Shown here: positions 1-8,388 of the stretch, piece after piece
How the letters are laid out: each line of letters opens with the position of its first letter
Numbering within the stretch: the first letter of the stretch is position 1
NCBI GenBank assembly: GCA_963840725.1
Contig: CAWIZY010000016.1
Location: forward strand, 496,001 to 560,000
Direction of reading: 5' to 3'
Length of the DNA stretch: 64,000 nucleotides
Source: CAVWDU01 sp963840725
GTDB taxonomy: Bacteria; Pseudomonadota; Gammaproteobacteria; Pseudomonadales; Halieaceae
Made by a program: the position numbers and the translations under genes
Notes under the pieces: model-generated
The model's database searches: none
The model's input: the letters and a program-made list of their open reading frames with translations, nothing else
Told to the model about the DNA's origin: nothing

Positions 1-267
1 GTGCTCGCCCGAGTAATAGTAAAACGGGAGGATGTCATAGCTGGCCGTGGAGTAGTCGCTGCCGAGATCGTCAATGCCCCGGTAGGGACTGTTGCCAAAG
101 CGAAAGCCCACACCCAGCTCGATACTGCCTTGCGGGGTATTCAGGCCATGAACTTCGGTGACGGGATTCCCCGCTTGCCCACCCGGACTGGAGAATGCAC
201 CGGCGAAACCAAGGAAGATGCTGACGCAAAGGGTGCAGGCCCTCGGCGCTCGGTAAAGCCTGGCCAT
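1..267 (-). CDS. MipA/OmpV family outer-membrane protein, C-terminus cut by window edge
   Basis: Reading the minus strand from an ATG at 267 gives 89 codons that run off the left edge. A GGGAGG ribosome site lies just upstream. The N-terminus has a hydrophobic stretch and small residues typical of a signal peptide. After it come GVGFRFGNSPYRG and a Tyr-rich strand ending YYYSGE, the pattern of the first beta strands in MipA/OmpV proteins. Members are small outer-membrane beta-barrels; MipA was described as a scaffold linking a lytic transglycosylase and PBP1B in E. coli. Only the first third is visible, so the role here is not known. Confidence 0.72.
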   Translation of the reverse strand, partial: MARLYRAPRACTLCVSIFLGFAGAFSSPGGQAGNPVTEVHGLNTPQGSIELGVGFRFGNSPYRGIDDLGSDYSTASYDILPFYYYSGEH

Positions 268-496
268 CCAGGTCCTCCCAAACCGGCCTACAACACAGGC
301 TCTGAAGAAAAGTAGCTGAGGTAGTGGAGTCTATATCAGTCCCGATGATTTCCCAAGCAACTCAAAGAAGGCAGGCAAACCACAGGAGAGTCGACGATCG
401 CGCTGGCAGGCTGATTTTCGCGTGCCTGCCCCCTTCTGCCGAGGCCGTCCACCGCGTAGAATGGTGCTTTCATACTCATTCCATTGCGGGCCACTC

Positions 497-2236
497 ATGG
501 GCAGTAAAATCCCGGTTGCACAGCCACTGGTCATACTTCATGGCGACGAAATGGCGCAGATCGCCTTTGAGCGCATCATCGAGCAGTTCGTCACCCGTCG
601 GCTGGACATCGATCTGGTAGAGATCGATTTGACCGCGGAGAATCGTCTGGTCACCAACGGGCAGGCCGTTAACGACGCCATTGGGGCCCTGAAGACCTAC
701 GGGGTCGGCATAAAAAATGCGGGTATGACAGTCAACCGCCAGCAGCTGGACGAATTGTTGGCCAAGCATCCCGACATTGTCGAATCGGAGCTGGACAAGC
801 TGGCGACCAAGTCCCCCAACGGGGCCATTCGCAAGGGCATTGGCGGCAATATCACCCGGGAAGACATACAGTTCCGCAATTTGCAGGTCAACCACCCCGA
901 ATGGATCGGCCGTGATATCGAAGTCGATACCATGGATAATGGCGGCATCAAGGAAAGCTACAACGAACTGTCGACTACCACGGGAATCGCGAAACTCGTC
1001 TTTGTCGGTGCCAGCGGAGACCCGGTGGAACTGCACCGGCGGCTCATCCACAAGGGCGACCCCTGGCTGCTGGCCACCAACGACATCGACCAGATCAGGG
1101 CCTGGGCCCATCGCTTCTTTCAGCGCGCCCTGGATGAGAAGCGGGATGTCTACCTCGGCCTGAAAGACACAGTTATCCCGGGCTACGATGGCGCCATGCG
1201 TACCGCCATAGAAACCATATACAACAACGAATACCGTGACCGTCTGCAGCAGGCCGGCCTGGCATACCACTACGAGTTGATAGACGCGCAGGCGGCCAGG
1301 CTGGTGTCCAACCCGCCAGATCGCGCGCTCTGGGGGGTGCCGGACAACACTACAGGGCGCAAGCTCTACAAGCTGGTTCGCAGTCTCCGTAAGTACGGCA
1401 TCCCCAGCCGCAAGCATCACGAATCCATCTCCCGGATGAGCGCCGGTGGCGGCGATCAATACGGCAGTTTTAACGCCCCGATGACAGAGGCCGGTATTCT
1501 CAAAGTCATTGTGGATGGGGAGGAAAAACACGCACGGCACGTCAAGCAGGATGACCCCGTGCTGTTTATGTCCAACGATGCCCAGGCGATAACAGACTGG
1601 GTCTATCAAGTGTTCCGTGACGCGTCCCATAAAGACAAAGAGGTCTACTTCGGCCTCAAGCGCGAATATATGCCCTACGATGAGGTCTTCAGTACCGCCA
1701 TCACCGACGTCAGACGGGAACTGGCCAGGGCAGACACGCCGCCGCCGTCATTTATGATTATGCGGCCCTCAAGCCAGCTGAAAAAAATGATCACCGATCC
1801 ACCGCGCAATGCCCTGTATCCGGCACAAAACCTGGACGGCGATATATTTTCCGATATATCAGCCGCCCTTGGCGGCAGTCTGGCCACCGCCAGCTCGATT
1901 ATTGAAAGCAAAGATGGAACCATGTTGTTTGAGGCCCCCCACGGCACAGCGCACGACCTCTACCTGCGTTACCTTGAGACCGACGGCAGGGAAGCGCACT
2001 TCAACTCATCGGCACTGGTATTTGCGGTCGCCAATGCACTGCAGACCCTGGCCACACGTGAAGACAACAGCGCACTGCTGGCCTACTCGGAAAGTCTCAA
2101 GGAAGCCCTGATCACCACCGTAGAGCAGGGTAAAATCACCGGCGACCTGAAAGGCAAGACGACCAACCCCGACACTGAGACCCTACTCGATATGACCGGC
2201 TTCCTGGATGCCGTGGAAGCCAATATCAGCAGCTGA
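497..2236 (+). CDS. Isocitrate-dehydrogenase-like enzyme with internal duplication
   Basis: A 579-residue protein related to dimeric NADP isocitrate dehydrogenases, which are about 400 residues. HGDEM is near residues 15-19, the substrate loop SPNGAIRK at 106-113, and AAHGT-like APHGTAHD near 480-487. The extra length comes from two related copies of the small-domain and clasp region, about residues 138-283 and 311-455. Compare RDVYLGLKDT with KEVYFGLKRE, and NPPDRALW with DPPRNALY. Copy 1 keeps the equivalents of human IDH1 Lys212, Thr214 and Asp252. Copy 2 keeps Tyr139 (GDQY), Asp275 and Asp279 (NLDGDIFSD). The likely reaction is oxidative decarboxylation of isocitrate, but substrate and cofactor are inferred. 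I chose the ATG at 497 because homology starts there; in-frame ATGs at 422 and 461 are possible. The 3' end overlaps the convergent flavoprotein gene by 54 nt. Confidence 0.75.
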   Translation: MGSKIPVAQPLVILHGDEMAQIAFERIIEQFVTRRLDIDLVEIDLTAENRLVTNGQAVNDAIGALKTYGVGIKNAGMTVNRQQLDELLAKHPDIVESELDKLATKSPNGAIRKGIGGNITREDIQFRNLQVNHPEWIGRDIEVDTMDNGGIKESYNELSTTTGIAKLVFVGASGDPVELHRRLIHKGDPWLLATNDIDQIRAWAHRFFQRALDEKRDVYLGLKDTVIPGYDGAMRTAIETIYNNEYRDRLQQAGLAYHYELIDAQAARLVSNPPDRALWGVPDNTTGRKLYKLVRSLRKYGIPSRKHHESISRMSAGGGDQYGSFNAPMTEAGILKVIVDGEEKHARHVKQDDPVLFMSNDAQAITDWVYQVFRDASHKDKEVYFGLKREYMPYDEVFSTAITDVRRELARADTPPPSFMIMRPSSQLKKMITDPPRNALYPAQNLDGDIFSDISAALGGSLATASSIIESKDGTMLFEAPHGTAHDLYLRYLETDGREAHFNSSALVFAVANALQTLATREDNSALLAYSESLKEALITTVEQGKITGDLKGKTTNPDTETLLDMTGFLDAVEANISS

Positions 2237-3874
2237 CGGCGAGCCTGGATGGCCATCCAGATATTCCTGCAAACGCAGCTCGGCTTCGCTACCGAAGAAA
2301 ATGCGGCAGGCCTCGCGCAGGCCCGGCGCCTCCCGCAATGCCTCATGGCGGACGACCAATTCAATCTTGGAACGCCGGCGCATGAAATCTTCCAGCTTCA
2401 CAATCATTTCTCGCCGCGCCGCCAGTTCGATTTCGCATCGGGTGTATTCGGCATTTTCAATCAGCAGCGCGGCACAGCTTCGATCTTCGCGAATGCGCTC
2501 CAGCAGAATGAATGCGCTGTTGCCATAGCGCCGCCAGAAACGTTCGGACAAGGGCTCGGAGGAACTGGGGTCGGTTAGCTCATCGAGCCCCATCAGATGT
2601 GCTTGCAACATGAACTGATCGCGAACCTCGGACGCCGGCTCCCCGTACCAGAGATTGCCCGGCTCCGGCACCGGGACACCAAGCCCGGCGATCTTCTGCG
2701 CAACTTCATCGCCCACATTAAGACAATCCGTGAGTTTGCCACCATAGATACTCAGCTGACGCCGGGGCTCATCCACCTCGATAACATGCTTGCGGGACAA
2801 CTGCACCCAGTCGGCTGAGCTCCCGTCGCCCCCCTTACCAGAGGCATGCACAGGCACCGCCAGCGGTCTCACCCCCACCCGCTCGGCAATGATGTCAGCG
2901 CGGCACAGCGGCGGGTCCAGATCCAGCAGCGCATTGACATTGTCCAGTACGAAATCGCGGTCCGCATCCGAAACACCGACCTCGGGGCTCTCCACGCGCG
3001 TGTCGGTGGTCCCAATACAGGTCTTGGGGCCCATCGGAATCAGGAAAAACATGCGTCCGTCACTGGCAAAAAAAGTGAGCACTCTCGGATGCTCGGTCAA
3101 GCGGTCAACGATCAGATGGATACCCTTGGACAACAGGTGCTGGTGACCCGTCGCCACACTCAAACGCTGATTCTGCGGGTCCACCCAGGGGCCACAGGCG
3201 TTGATCAGCGATTTTGCGCGTATGGTCAAGTCCTCGCCGCTGATGACATCCCGTGCCTCAACCTGCCACAGGCCGTCACGAAACTCCCCGCCGGTAGACT
3301 CCACATAGTTGGCGGCAATACAACCGAAGTTGAGGCTGTTGCGAATAAACCGAAAAACAAAGCGGGCGTCGTTGTCGTACAGGTAGCAATCAGAATACTC
3401 CAGACCGCCAGCGGTGTCGCTGGTATCGACCAGAGGCTCTGCCGCCTCAATGGAGGCGGCGCTGCGGTAGCGTGGTGCCTGCGTCGCACAGCGACCCATC
3501 AGCCAATACAGCAGGCTGCCCAGATAAACCAGCCCGGGCCAAAAGCGGAAACCGCGCTGAATAGACACCAGGAACCGAATCTCGCGCACCGTCGACGGGT
3601 AGGCGCGCATAAGGCGATTGCGTGACTGACATAGTTTGTTCACCAACAGGAGCTCACCGCTCTCCAGGTACTTTATGCCACCCCAGGCCAGATTAGACGA
3701 GGCCGAACTCACCCCGCTCGCAAAGTCGCCCCGGTCGATCAACGCCACCTTGACCCCGCGAGCCGCCAGCGAAGCTGCAGACACTGCCCCGTTGATTCCA
3801 CCGCCCAGCACCAGCACATCGAATTCCTGTGCAGACAGTTTTTTCAGGTTGCTGGCACGCAAACTCACCCCCAT
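2183..3874 (-). CDS. FAD-dependent glycerol-3-phosphate dehydrogenase (GlpD-like)
   Basis: A 563-residue flavoprotein with a Rossmann FAD site LGGGINGA at residues 23-30 and the family stretch SSASSNLAWGGIKYLE. Further on are the DAO-fold pieces KSLINACGPWVD and CIGTTDTR. The family oxidises glycerol 3-phosphate to dihydroxyacetone phosphate and passes electrons to quinone at the inner membrane. The length fits GlpD (about 500-560). The ATG at 3874 has an AAAGGAGAG site upstream; a longer start at 3934 lacks one. No glpK, glpF or glpR is adjacent, so it stands outside a glp operon and may be a paralogue with a related substrate. The gene converges on, and overlaps, the IDH-like gene. Confidence 0.82.
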   Translation of the reverse strand: MGVSLRASNLKKLSAQEFDVLVLGGGINGAVSAASLAARGVKVALIDRGDFASGVSSASSNLAWGGIKYLESGELLLVNKLCQSRNRLMRAYPSTVREIRFLVSIQRGFRFWPGLVYLGSLLYWLMGRCATQAPRYRSAASIEAAEPLVDTSDTAGGLEYSDCYLYDNDARFVFRFIRNSLNFGCIAANYVESTGGEFRDGLWQVEARDVISGEDLTIRAKSLINACGPWVDPQNQRLSVATGHQHLLSKGIHLIVDRLTEHPRVLTFFASDGRMFFLIPMGPKTCIGTTDTRVESPEVGVSDADRDFVLDNVNALLDLDPPLCRADIIAERVGVRPLAVPVHASGKGGDGSSADWVQLSRKHVIEVDEPRRQLSIYGGKLTDCLNVGDEVAQKIAGLGVPVPEPGNLWYGEPASEVRDQFMLQAHLMGLDELTDPSSSEPLSERFWRRYGNSAFILLERIREDRSCAALLIENAEYTRCEIELAARREMIVKLEDFMRRRSKIELVVRHEALREAPGLREACRIFFGSEAELRLQEYLDGHPGSPSAADIGFHGIQEAGHIE

Positions 3875-4185
3875 CGGGCATTCTCTCCTTTCATCACCAT
3901 TCTGTTCAGTTGATCTGCAAAGTGAGCCGGCCACACGGACTATCGAGCCGCGAACAATCGCCCCCCAGAGGATACAGTATCAGCGCACTGAAAATCGCCC
4001 ACAGCACCGCAATTTTGCGCGCCTCCGGGCCGTGGCAGCTGCCACATTGCCCCGCCGTGCATCGCGATTCGGAAGCTGCCCTGTTACACTCAAACGCACG
4101 GACCTCCCAGTCGACCAGGGCGCGCCGGGGCCCGGGCGGCAGCAATCGCCGGAAGCAATCTTCAACGCACAGGCGGCACAGCCAC
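3875..4185. other. Divergent intergenic region
   Basis: 311 bases between two divergent starts. It should hold promoters for both the GlpD-like and the beta-lactamase-fold genes, but I cannot mark convincing -35/-10 pairs. Open frames on both strands here show no family signature and no ribosome site. Confidence 0.4.
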
Positions 4186-5262
4186 ATGCTAGACGAAAAG
4201 TCGGAGGTGTATCGAGGCCTCAGCTATCCCTTCGGACGACGGGCAGACCCCGCGCCAGGCGTTCCGGTGCAGGTGGCTGAGGGCGTCTATTGGGTGCGTT
4301 TTCCTATGCCCATGTCCCTGGACCACATCAACATCTGGCTGCTTGAAGAAAGCGACGGCTGGACTGTAGTGGATACCTGCCTCGATATCAGCAGCGCCCG
4401 GGAAATCTGGGAGCAGTTGTTCGGAGATTTACTCGCCGAAAAACCCGTTCTTCGTGTTATTTGTACCCACCTGCATCCCGACCACGTCGGTCTGGCGGGC
4501 TGGTTGACCAGTCGTTTTGACTGTGAGTTGTGGATGTCGCGGGAAGAGTACCTGATGTGCAAGGCGATGGTGGCGGACACCGGCCGGGCCGCGCCGGATG
4601 TGGCCCTGCGTTTCTATCGCGCCGCGGGATACGACGAGAGTCAGTTACAATCCTACTGCGACAAATTTGGTAATTTCGGCCGCGCTATTCACCCCTTGCC
4701 GGACAGTTTTCGCCGTTTGATGGATGGAGACACGCTGCGGATTGCCGATCGCTACTGGCAGGTTGTGGTGGGCAGCGGCCATTCCCCTGAGCATGCCTGT
4801 CTGTATTGTCCCGCTCTGCAGCTGATGATTTCCGGCGACCAGGTTCTGCCCAGGATCACCTCCAACGTCAGCGTTTTCCCGACCGAGCCCGCGGGTGACC
4901 CACTGCGGGAGTGGCTGCGTTCCTGCTCCCGCATTCGCGATCGTCTGCCAGGTGACCTGCTGGTTCTGCCAGCTCACGAGGCGCCCTTCTACGGCTTGCA
5001 TGTACGCCTGACTCAATTGATCGAAGCCCATGAAAGAGACCTTGATAAACTCTACGACTGGCTGGACCAGCCCCGCCGTGCCGTCGATTGTTTCCCGGCG
5101 CTATTCAAGCGCGACATCGGGCCGGCCGACCAGGGTCTCGCCACGGGCGAAACGCTGGCGCATCTGAACTGCCTGCTCGGCCGCCGTCGCATCAGTCGAC
5201 AGCGCGACGAAACCGGTGTTGACTGGTACCAAACACGGCCGGAGACTGCCGACTTCGATTAA
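4186..5262 (+). CDS. Metallo-beta-lactamase-fold hydrolase
   Basis: A 358-residue soluble protein with the metal-binding motif HLHPDH at residues 95-100 and later GSGHSPEH and SGDQVLPR, the second histidine and bridging aspartate of the fold. These residues bind two metal ions, usually zinc. The C-terminal extension (after about residue 255) resembles the winged-helix tail seen in members related to thioester hydrolases. The substrate cannot be told from sequence. The ATG at 4186 is where homology begins; the frame stays open far upstream but without family residues. It reads in the same direction as the esterase 53 nt downstream and may share its transcript. Confidence 0.8.
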   Translation: MLDEKSEVYRGLSYPFGRRADPAPGVPVQVAEGVYWVRFPMPMSLDHINIWLLEESDGWTVVDTCLDISSAREIWEQLFGDLLAEKPVLRVICTHLHPDHVGLAGWLTSRFDCELWMSREEYLMCKAMVADTGRAAPDVALRFYRAAGYDESQLQSYCDKFGNFGRAIHPLPDSFRRLMDGDTLRIADRYWQVVVGSGHSPEHACLYCPALQLMISGDQVLPRITSNVSVFPTEPAGDPLREWLRSCSRIRDRLPGDLLVLPAHEAPFYGLHVRLTQLIEAHERDLDKLYDWLDQPRRAVDCFPALFKRDIGPADQGLATGETLAHLNCLLGRRRISRQRDETGVDWYQTRPETADFD

Positions 5263-5315
5263 CCACTGCCGCAGTTAGAACCACTAAGAAACCGGCACCG
5301 ACAGGCCCGCTGACA

Positions 5316-6242
5316 ATGCTCCAATCACTGAAAGTGTTTTCTTTGCGCCAATACTACCGGATCATCAGTTGGTATAGCTGGCGTGGCCACCTGGAACACT
5401 CCTCACCGGCAAAAACGATAGCTATTCCCGGACCGGCGGGTGATGTGCCGGCCAGACTCTATCAAGGCACCCAGCACGCCGAACGACCGCTCATTGTGTA
5501 TTTCCACGGGGGCGGTTGGGTGATTGGTGATCTCGACACGCATGACCCTTTCTGCCGACTGCTCAGCGCCAGCAGTGGCTGCTCCGTGCTCTCGGTTCAG
5601 TACCGCCTGGCACCGGAACAACCCTACCCCTCGGCACAGGACGATGCACTTGCGGCCATCCGCTGGGCCGCCGGCTCCCAGGGGCAGCTGGATGCACCGG
5701 GCAACGGCACACTCATTGTCGCGGGCGATAGTGCCGGCGCTCAACTGGCCTGCTGTAGCTGCCTTGATGCTGACGCGCAGACCCGCGCTGCCATTGCGGG
5801 TTGCCTGCTGATATATCCTGTCTGCGACCACTACTCCTGCTTGAGGCCCTCCTATATCGAGCGCGCCACCGGCCAGGCGCTGACCAGCAGCCTGATGGTC
5901 TGGTTCTGGGACACCTACCTGGCTGGCTGCGACCCGGACAGTGACAGTGCCCAGAGCGCCATGCCATTGCGCTCATCGCATCTATCAGCGCTACCGCCAA
6001 CGTTTCTGGTCACCGCCGAGTGCGACCCCCTGCGGGATGAGGGCCAGGCATTGGCCGAAGCACTGCGCACGGCAAACGTCCCAGTGTCCGCCCAGCATTA
6101 TGACAGCGCAGCCCATGGCTTCGCCTGCTCAGAGGGCCCTAACGAGTACTGTCGCGCAATGCTGTCAGCGTTTGCCCTGTGGCTGGAAAACCTTCCCCCG
6201 CACAAGCATTCGCCACAACCATCATCAGAGGAACCACTATGA
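5316..6242 (+). CDS. Alpha/beta hydrolase, HSL (family IV) esterase type
   Basis: A 308-residue protein with the oxyanion motif HGGGW at residues 64-68 and the nucleophile elbow GDSAG near 137-141. The likely acid lies in TAECDPLRDEG and the catalytic histidine in AAHGFA. This set defines the hormone-sensitive-lipase group of carboxylesterases, which hydrolyse short-chain esters. There is no signal peptide, so it should be cytoplasmic. Its stop codon overlaps the start of zwf (ATGA at 6239-6242), so the two are probably translationally coupled, although a functional link between an esterase and the pentose phosphate pathway is not obvious. Confidence 0.85.
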   Translation: MLQSLKVFSLRQYYRIISWYSWRGHLEHSSPAKTIAIPGPAGDVPARLYQGTQHAERPLIVYFHGGGWVIGDLDTHDPFCRLLSASSGCSVLSVQYRLAPEQPYPSAQDDALAAIRWAAGSQGQLDAPGNGTLIVAGDSAGAQLACCSCLDADAQTRAAIAGCLLIYPVCDHYSCLRPSYIERATGQALTSSLMVWFWDTYLAGCDPDSDSAQSAMPLRSSHLSALPPTFLVTAECDPLRDEGQALAEALRTANVPVSAQHYDSAAHGFACSEGPNEYCRAMLSAFALWLENLPPHKHSPQPSSEEPL

Positions 6243-7699
6243 GCACTAAGGTAGATCTGATTATTTTTGGCGGTACCGGCGACCTGTCAACGCGCAAACT
6301 ACTCCCGGCGCTATTCCAGCTTCACCGCCATGGGCTCGCGGCGCCGCTGCAACGCATTGTCGCAACCGGCCGGGGGGAAAGCGACACCGAGGCCTTCCGC
6401 CACGAAGCCAGCGCCAACTTGCAGCGCTATCTGGACGACGATCAGTGGGACGAGGCCACCTGGGAAGAGTTTAGCGATAAACTCCACTACTGCCAGCTGG
6501 ATGCGAACAAACCTGAGCACTATCAGCAGCTGGCCGATTTTCTGGGTGACGCGCGAGATGCCGAATCAGTGCGACTGTTTTATCTTGCGACCCTGCCTTC
6601 ACTGTACGGCGAGATCTGCGAACAATTGCACCAGTGCGGGGCGGTTGGCGACAACAGCCGGGTCGTGTTGGAAAAGCCACTCGGACATGACCTGGTCTCC
6701 TGCCAGCAGATCAATGAACAGGTTGCCGCCGTGTTCCGGGAGGAGGCCACGTTCCGGATTGACCACTACCTCGGCAAGGAAACCGTGCAGAACCTTTTGG
6801 CACTTCGGTTCGGGAACCCCTTGTTTCACCCCATGTGGAACAACATGTTTATCAGCAATGTGCAGATCACCGTTGCGGAAGAGCTTGGTGTGGAGGGCCG
6901 AGGCGGCTATTACGCCCGCACCGGCGCGCTGCGGGATATGGTCCAGAATCACTTGCTGCAGGTACTATCCATCGTCGCCATGGAGCCGCCGGCCAGCCTG
7001 CGGCCCGGCGACATCCGGGACGAGAAGATGAAAGTACTGCGTGCCCTGGAGCCCATCGATGCGAGCGCGGTAAAGACCCGCACCGTCCGCGGCCGCTACC
7101 AGGCAGGGGCTGTGAATGGGGAAGCGGTAAAAGGCTTTCTGGAAGAAGCCGAATATCAGGATGCACACCACACGGAAACCTTCGTTGCCATCAAGGCTCA
7201 GATCAATAACTGGCGCTGGGCCGGCGTGCCTTTTTATCTGCGCACCGGCAAGCGGCTGAGCCGCCGTTACTCCGAGATCGTGATCGAGTATCGCCGACCG
7301 CCATTTTCATTGTTCGGCAACGAGGTACTGGAACTCACCAACAGGCTGGTGATTCATCTACAACCTGAAGAGAGCATTACACTGCAGACCCTGAACAAAA
7401 AACCGGGGCTCACCAAACGTCTGCGTCTGCAGCCGGTCGAGCTGGAGCTGACTGCAGAAGACCAGAACAAAGACGAGCGCTATGACGCCTACGAACGACT
7501 CCTGCTGGACGCCCTGCACGGCGACCAGACCCTGTTCATGCGCCGCGATGAAGTGGAGACGGCCTGGCGCTGGATCGACACCATCATCGACGCCTGGGAG
7601 GAGGTCAACATGCCGATAAAAGCCTACAACGCCGGCACCATGGGGCCCAATGCCGCCACCGCGCTGGTGGCGGTGGATGGAATAAACTGGTATGAATGA
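6239..7699 (+). CDS. zwf: Glucose-6-phosphate 1-dehydrogenase
   Basis: A 486-residue enzyme with the nucleotide motif GGTGDLSTRK at residues 11-20 and the active-site signature RIDHYLGKE, both diagnostic of G6PDH. It oxidises glucose 6-phosphate to 6-phosphogluconolactone and makes NADPH in the cytosol, feeding the pentose phosphate and Entner-Doudoroff routes. The length matches the bacterial family. AGAGGA sits upstream of the ATG. It overlaps the esterase gene by 4 nt and the lactonase gene by 8 nt. edd, eda and the regulator hexR, often nearby in pseudomonads, are not in this window. Confidence 0.97.
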   Translation: MSTKVDLIIFGGTGDLSTRKLLPALFQLHRHGLAAPLQRIVATGRGESDTEAFRHEASANLQRYLDDDQWDEATWEEFSDKLHYCQLDANKPEHYQQLADFLGDARDAESVRLFYLATLPSLYGEICEQLHQCGAVGDNSRVVLEKPLGHDLVSCQQINEQVAAVFREEATFRIDHYLGKETVQNLLALRFGNPLFHPMWNNMFISNVQITVAEELGVEGRGGYYARTGALRDMVQNHLLQVLSIVAMEPPASLRPGDIRDEKMKVLRALEPIDASAVKTRTVRGRYQAGAVNGEAVKGFLEEAEYQDAHHTETFVAIKAQINNWRWAGVPFYLRTGKRLSRRYSEIVIEYRRPPFSLFGNEVLELTNRLVIHLQPEESITLQTLNKKPGLTKRLRLQPVELELTAEDQNKDERYDAYERLLLDALHGDQTLFMRRDEVETAWRWIDTIIDAWEEVNMPIKAYNAGTMGPNAATALVAVDGINWYE

Positions 7700-8375
7700 C
7701 TGGCGTATGTTCAGTGAACGCCCGGAGCTGGACAAAGCCCTGGCAGTCTATATTGCGGATCGACTACGACAGGATATCGGTCTGTACGGACAGGCTGCAC
7801 TGGCACTTTCCGGGGGCAGCACACCGCTGGGAATGCTCAGAGATCTGTCTGCCTGCCCACTGGATTGGTCAAAAGTGACGGTGACACTGGTAGACGAACG
7901 TTGGGTTCCGCCGGAGCATCCGGATTCCAACGAGCGCCTGCTGCGCGACAACCTGCTGCAACAGCAGGCGGCATCGGCGCAGCTGGTGGGGCTGAAAACC
8001 GGACACGACAGCGCGGAAGCGGGGCTGCAAGAAAGCCGGCGAAAAGTTGCGCACTTAAGCAGGCCGTTCACCCTGGTCATTCTGGGAATGGGCGGTGACG
8101 GCCACACAGCCTCCTGGTTCCCCGGAGCGCGGAACCTGGACCAGCTGCTGTCTTCTACCGGGCAGGACACGCTGATGAGCACTCAGCCACCCTCGGCGCC
8201 GCATTCCCGCATAACGCTGACGCTGCCCGCCGTGCTGGACAGTCGCGAGATCATCATTCACATCACCGGAGAGGAAAAACGCGCTGTGCTGGAAGCCGCA
8301 CCGGAGCGGGGTTACCCGGTGGCGGCGGTTCTGAAACAGGCAGCTCCCCCGGTGACGGTCTGGTGGGCGCCCTGA
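7692..8375 (+). CDS. pgl: 6-phosphogluconolactonase
   Basis: A 227-residue protein of the DevB/NagB-like lactonase family. Seen are LALSGGSTPLGML, VTLVDERWVPPEHPDSNERLL and LGMGGDGHTASWFPGA, which form the sugar-phosphate and active-site loops. It hydrolyses the product of Zwf to 6-phosphogluconate, preventing lactone build-up. It starts 8 nt inside zwf, giving a coupled zwf-pgl pair that carries out two consecutive steps. The next gene converges on it with 13 nt between the stop codons. Confidence 0.95.
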   Translation: MNDWRMFSERPELDKALAVYIADRLRQDIGLYGQAALALSGGSTPLGMLRDLSACPLDWSKVTVTLVDERWVPPEHPDSNERLLRDNLLQQQAASAQLVGLKTGHDSAEAGLQESRRKVAHLSRPFTLVILGMGGDGHTASWFPGARNLDQLLSSTGQDTLMSTQPPSAPHSRITLTLPAVLDSREIIIHITGEEKRAVLEAAPERGYPVAAVLKQAAPPVTVWWAP

Positions 8376-8388
8376 ACTGACAACGGCT

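Noticed and set aside
476..1630. Long minus-strand open frame of 384 codons opposite the IDH-like gene
   Set aside because: It is the antisense of a well-supported coding region in GC-rich DNA and has no family motif or ribosome site.
2183..2236. 54-nt overlap of the IDH-like and GlpD-like genes as a regulatory antisense
   Set aside because: Short convergent overlaps are common in dense genomes and nothing else suggests control.
3829..4185. N-terminal extension of the metallo-beta-lactamase-fold protein
   Set aside because: 119 extra codons overlap the start of the divergent GlpD-like gene and show no homology; the ATG at 4186 fits the family.
3906..4187. Minus-strand frame with CGSCHG, looking like a cytochrome haem motif
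   Set aside because: A single CxxCH in a random-looking 93-codon frame with no signal peptide and no cytochrome context; more likely chance in the intergenic region.
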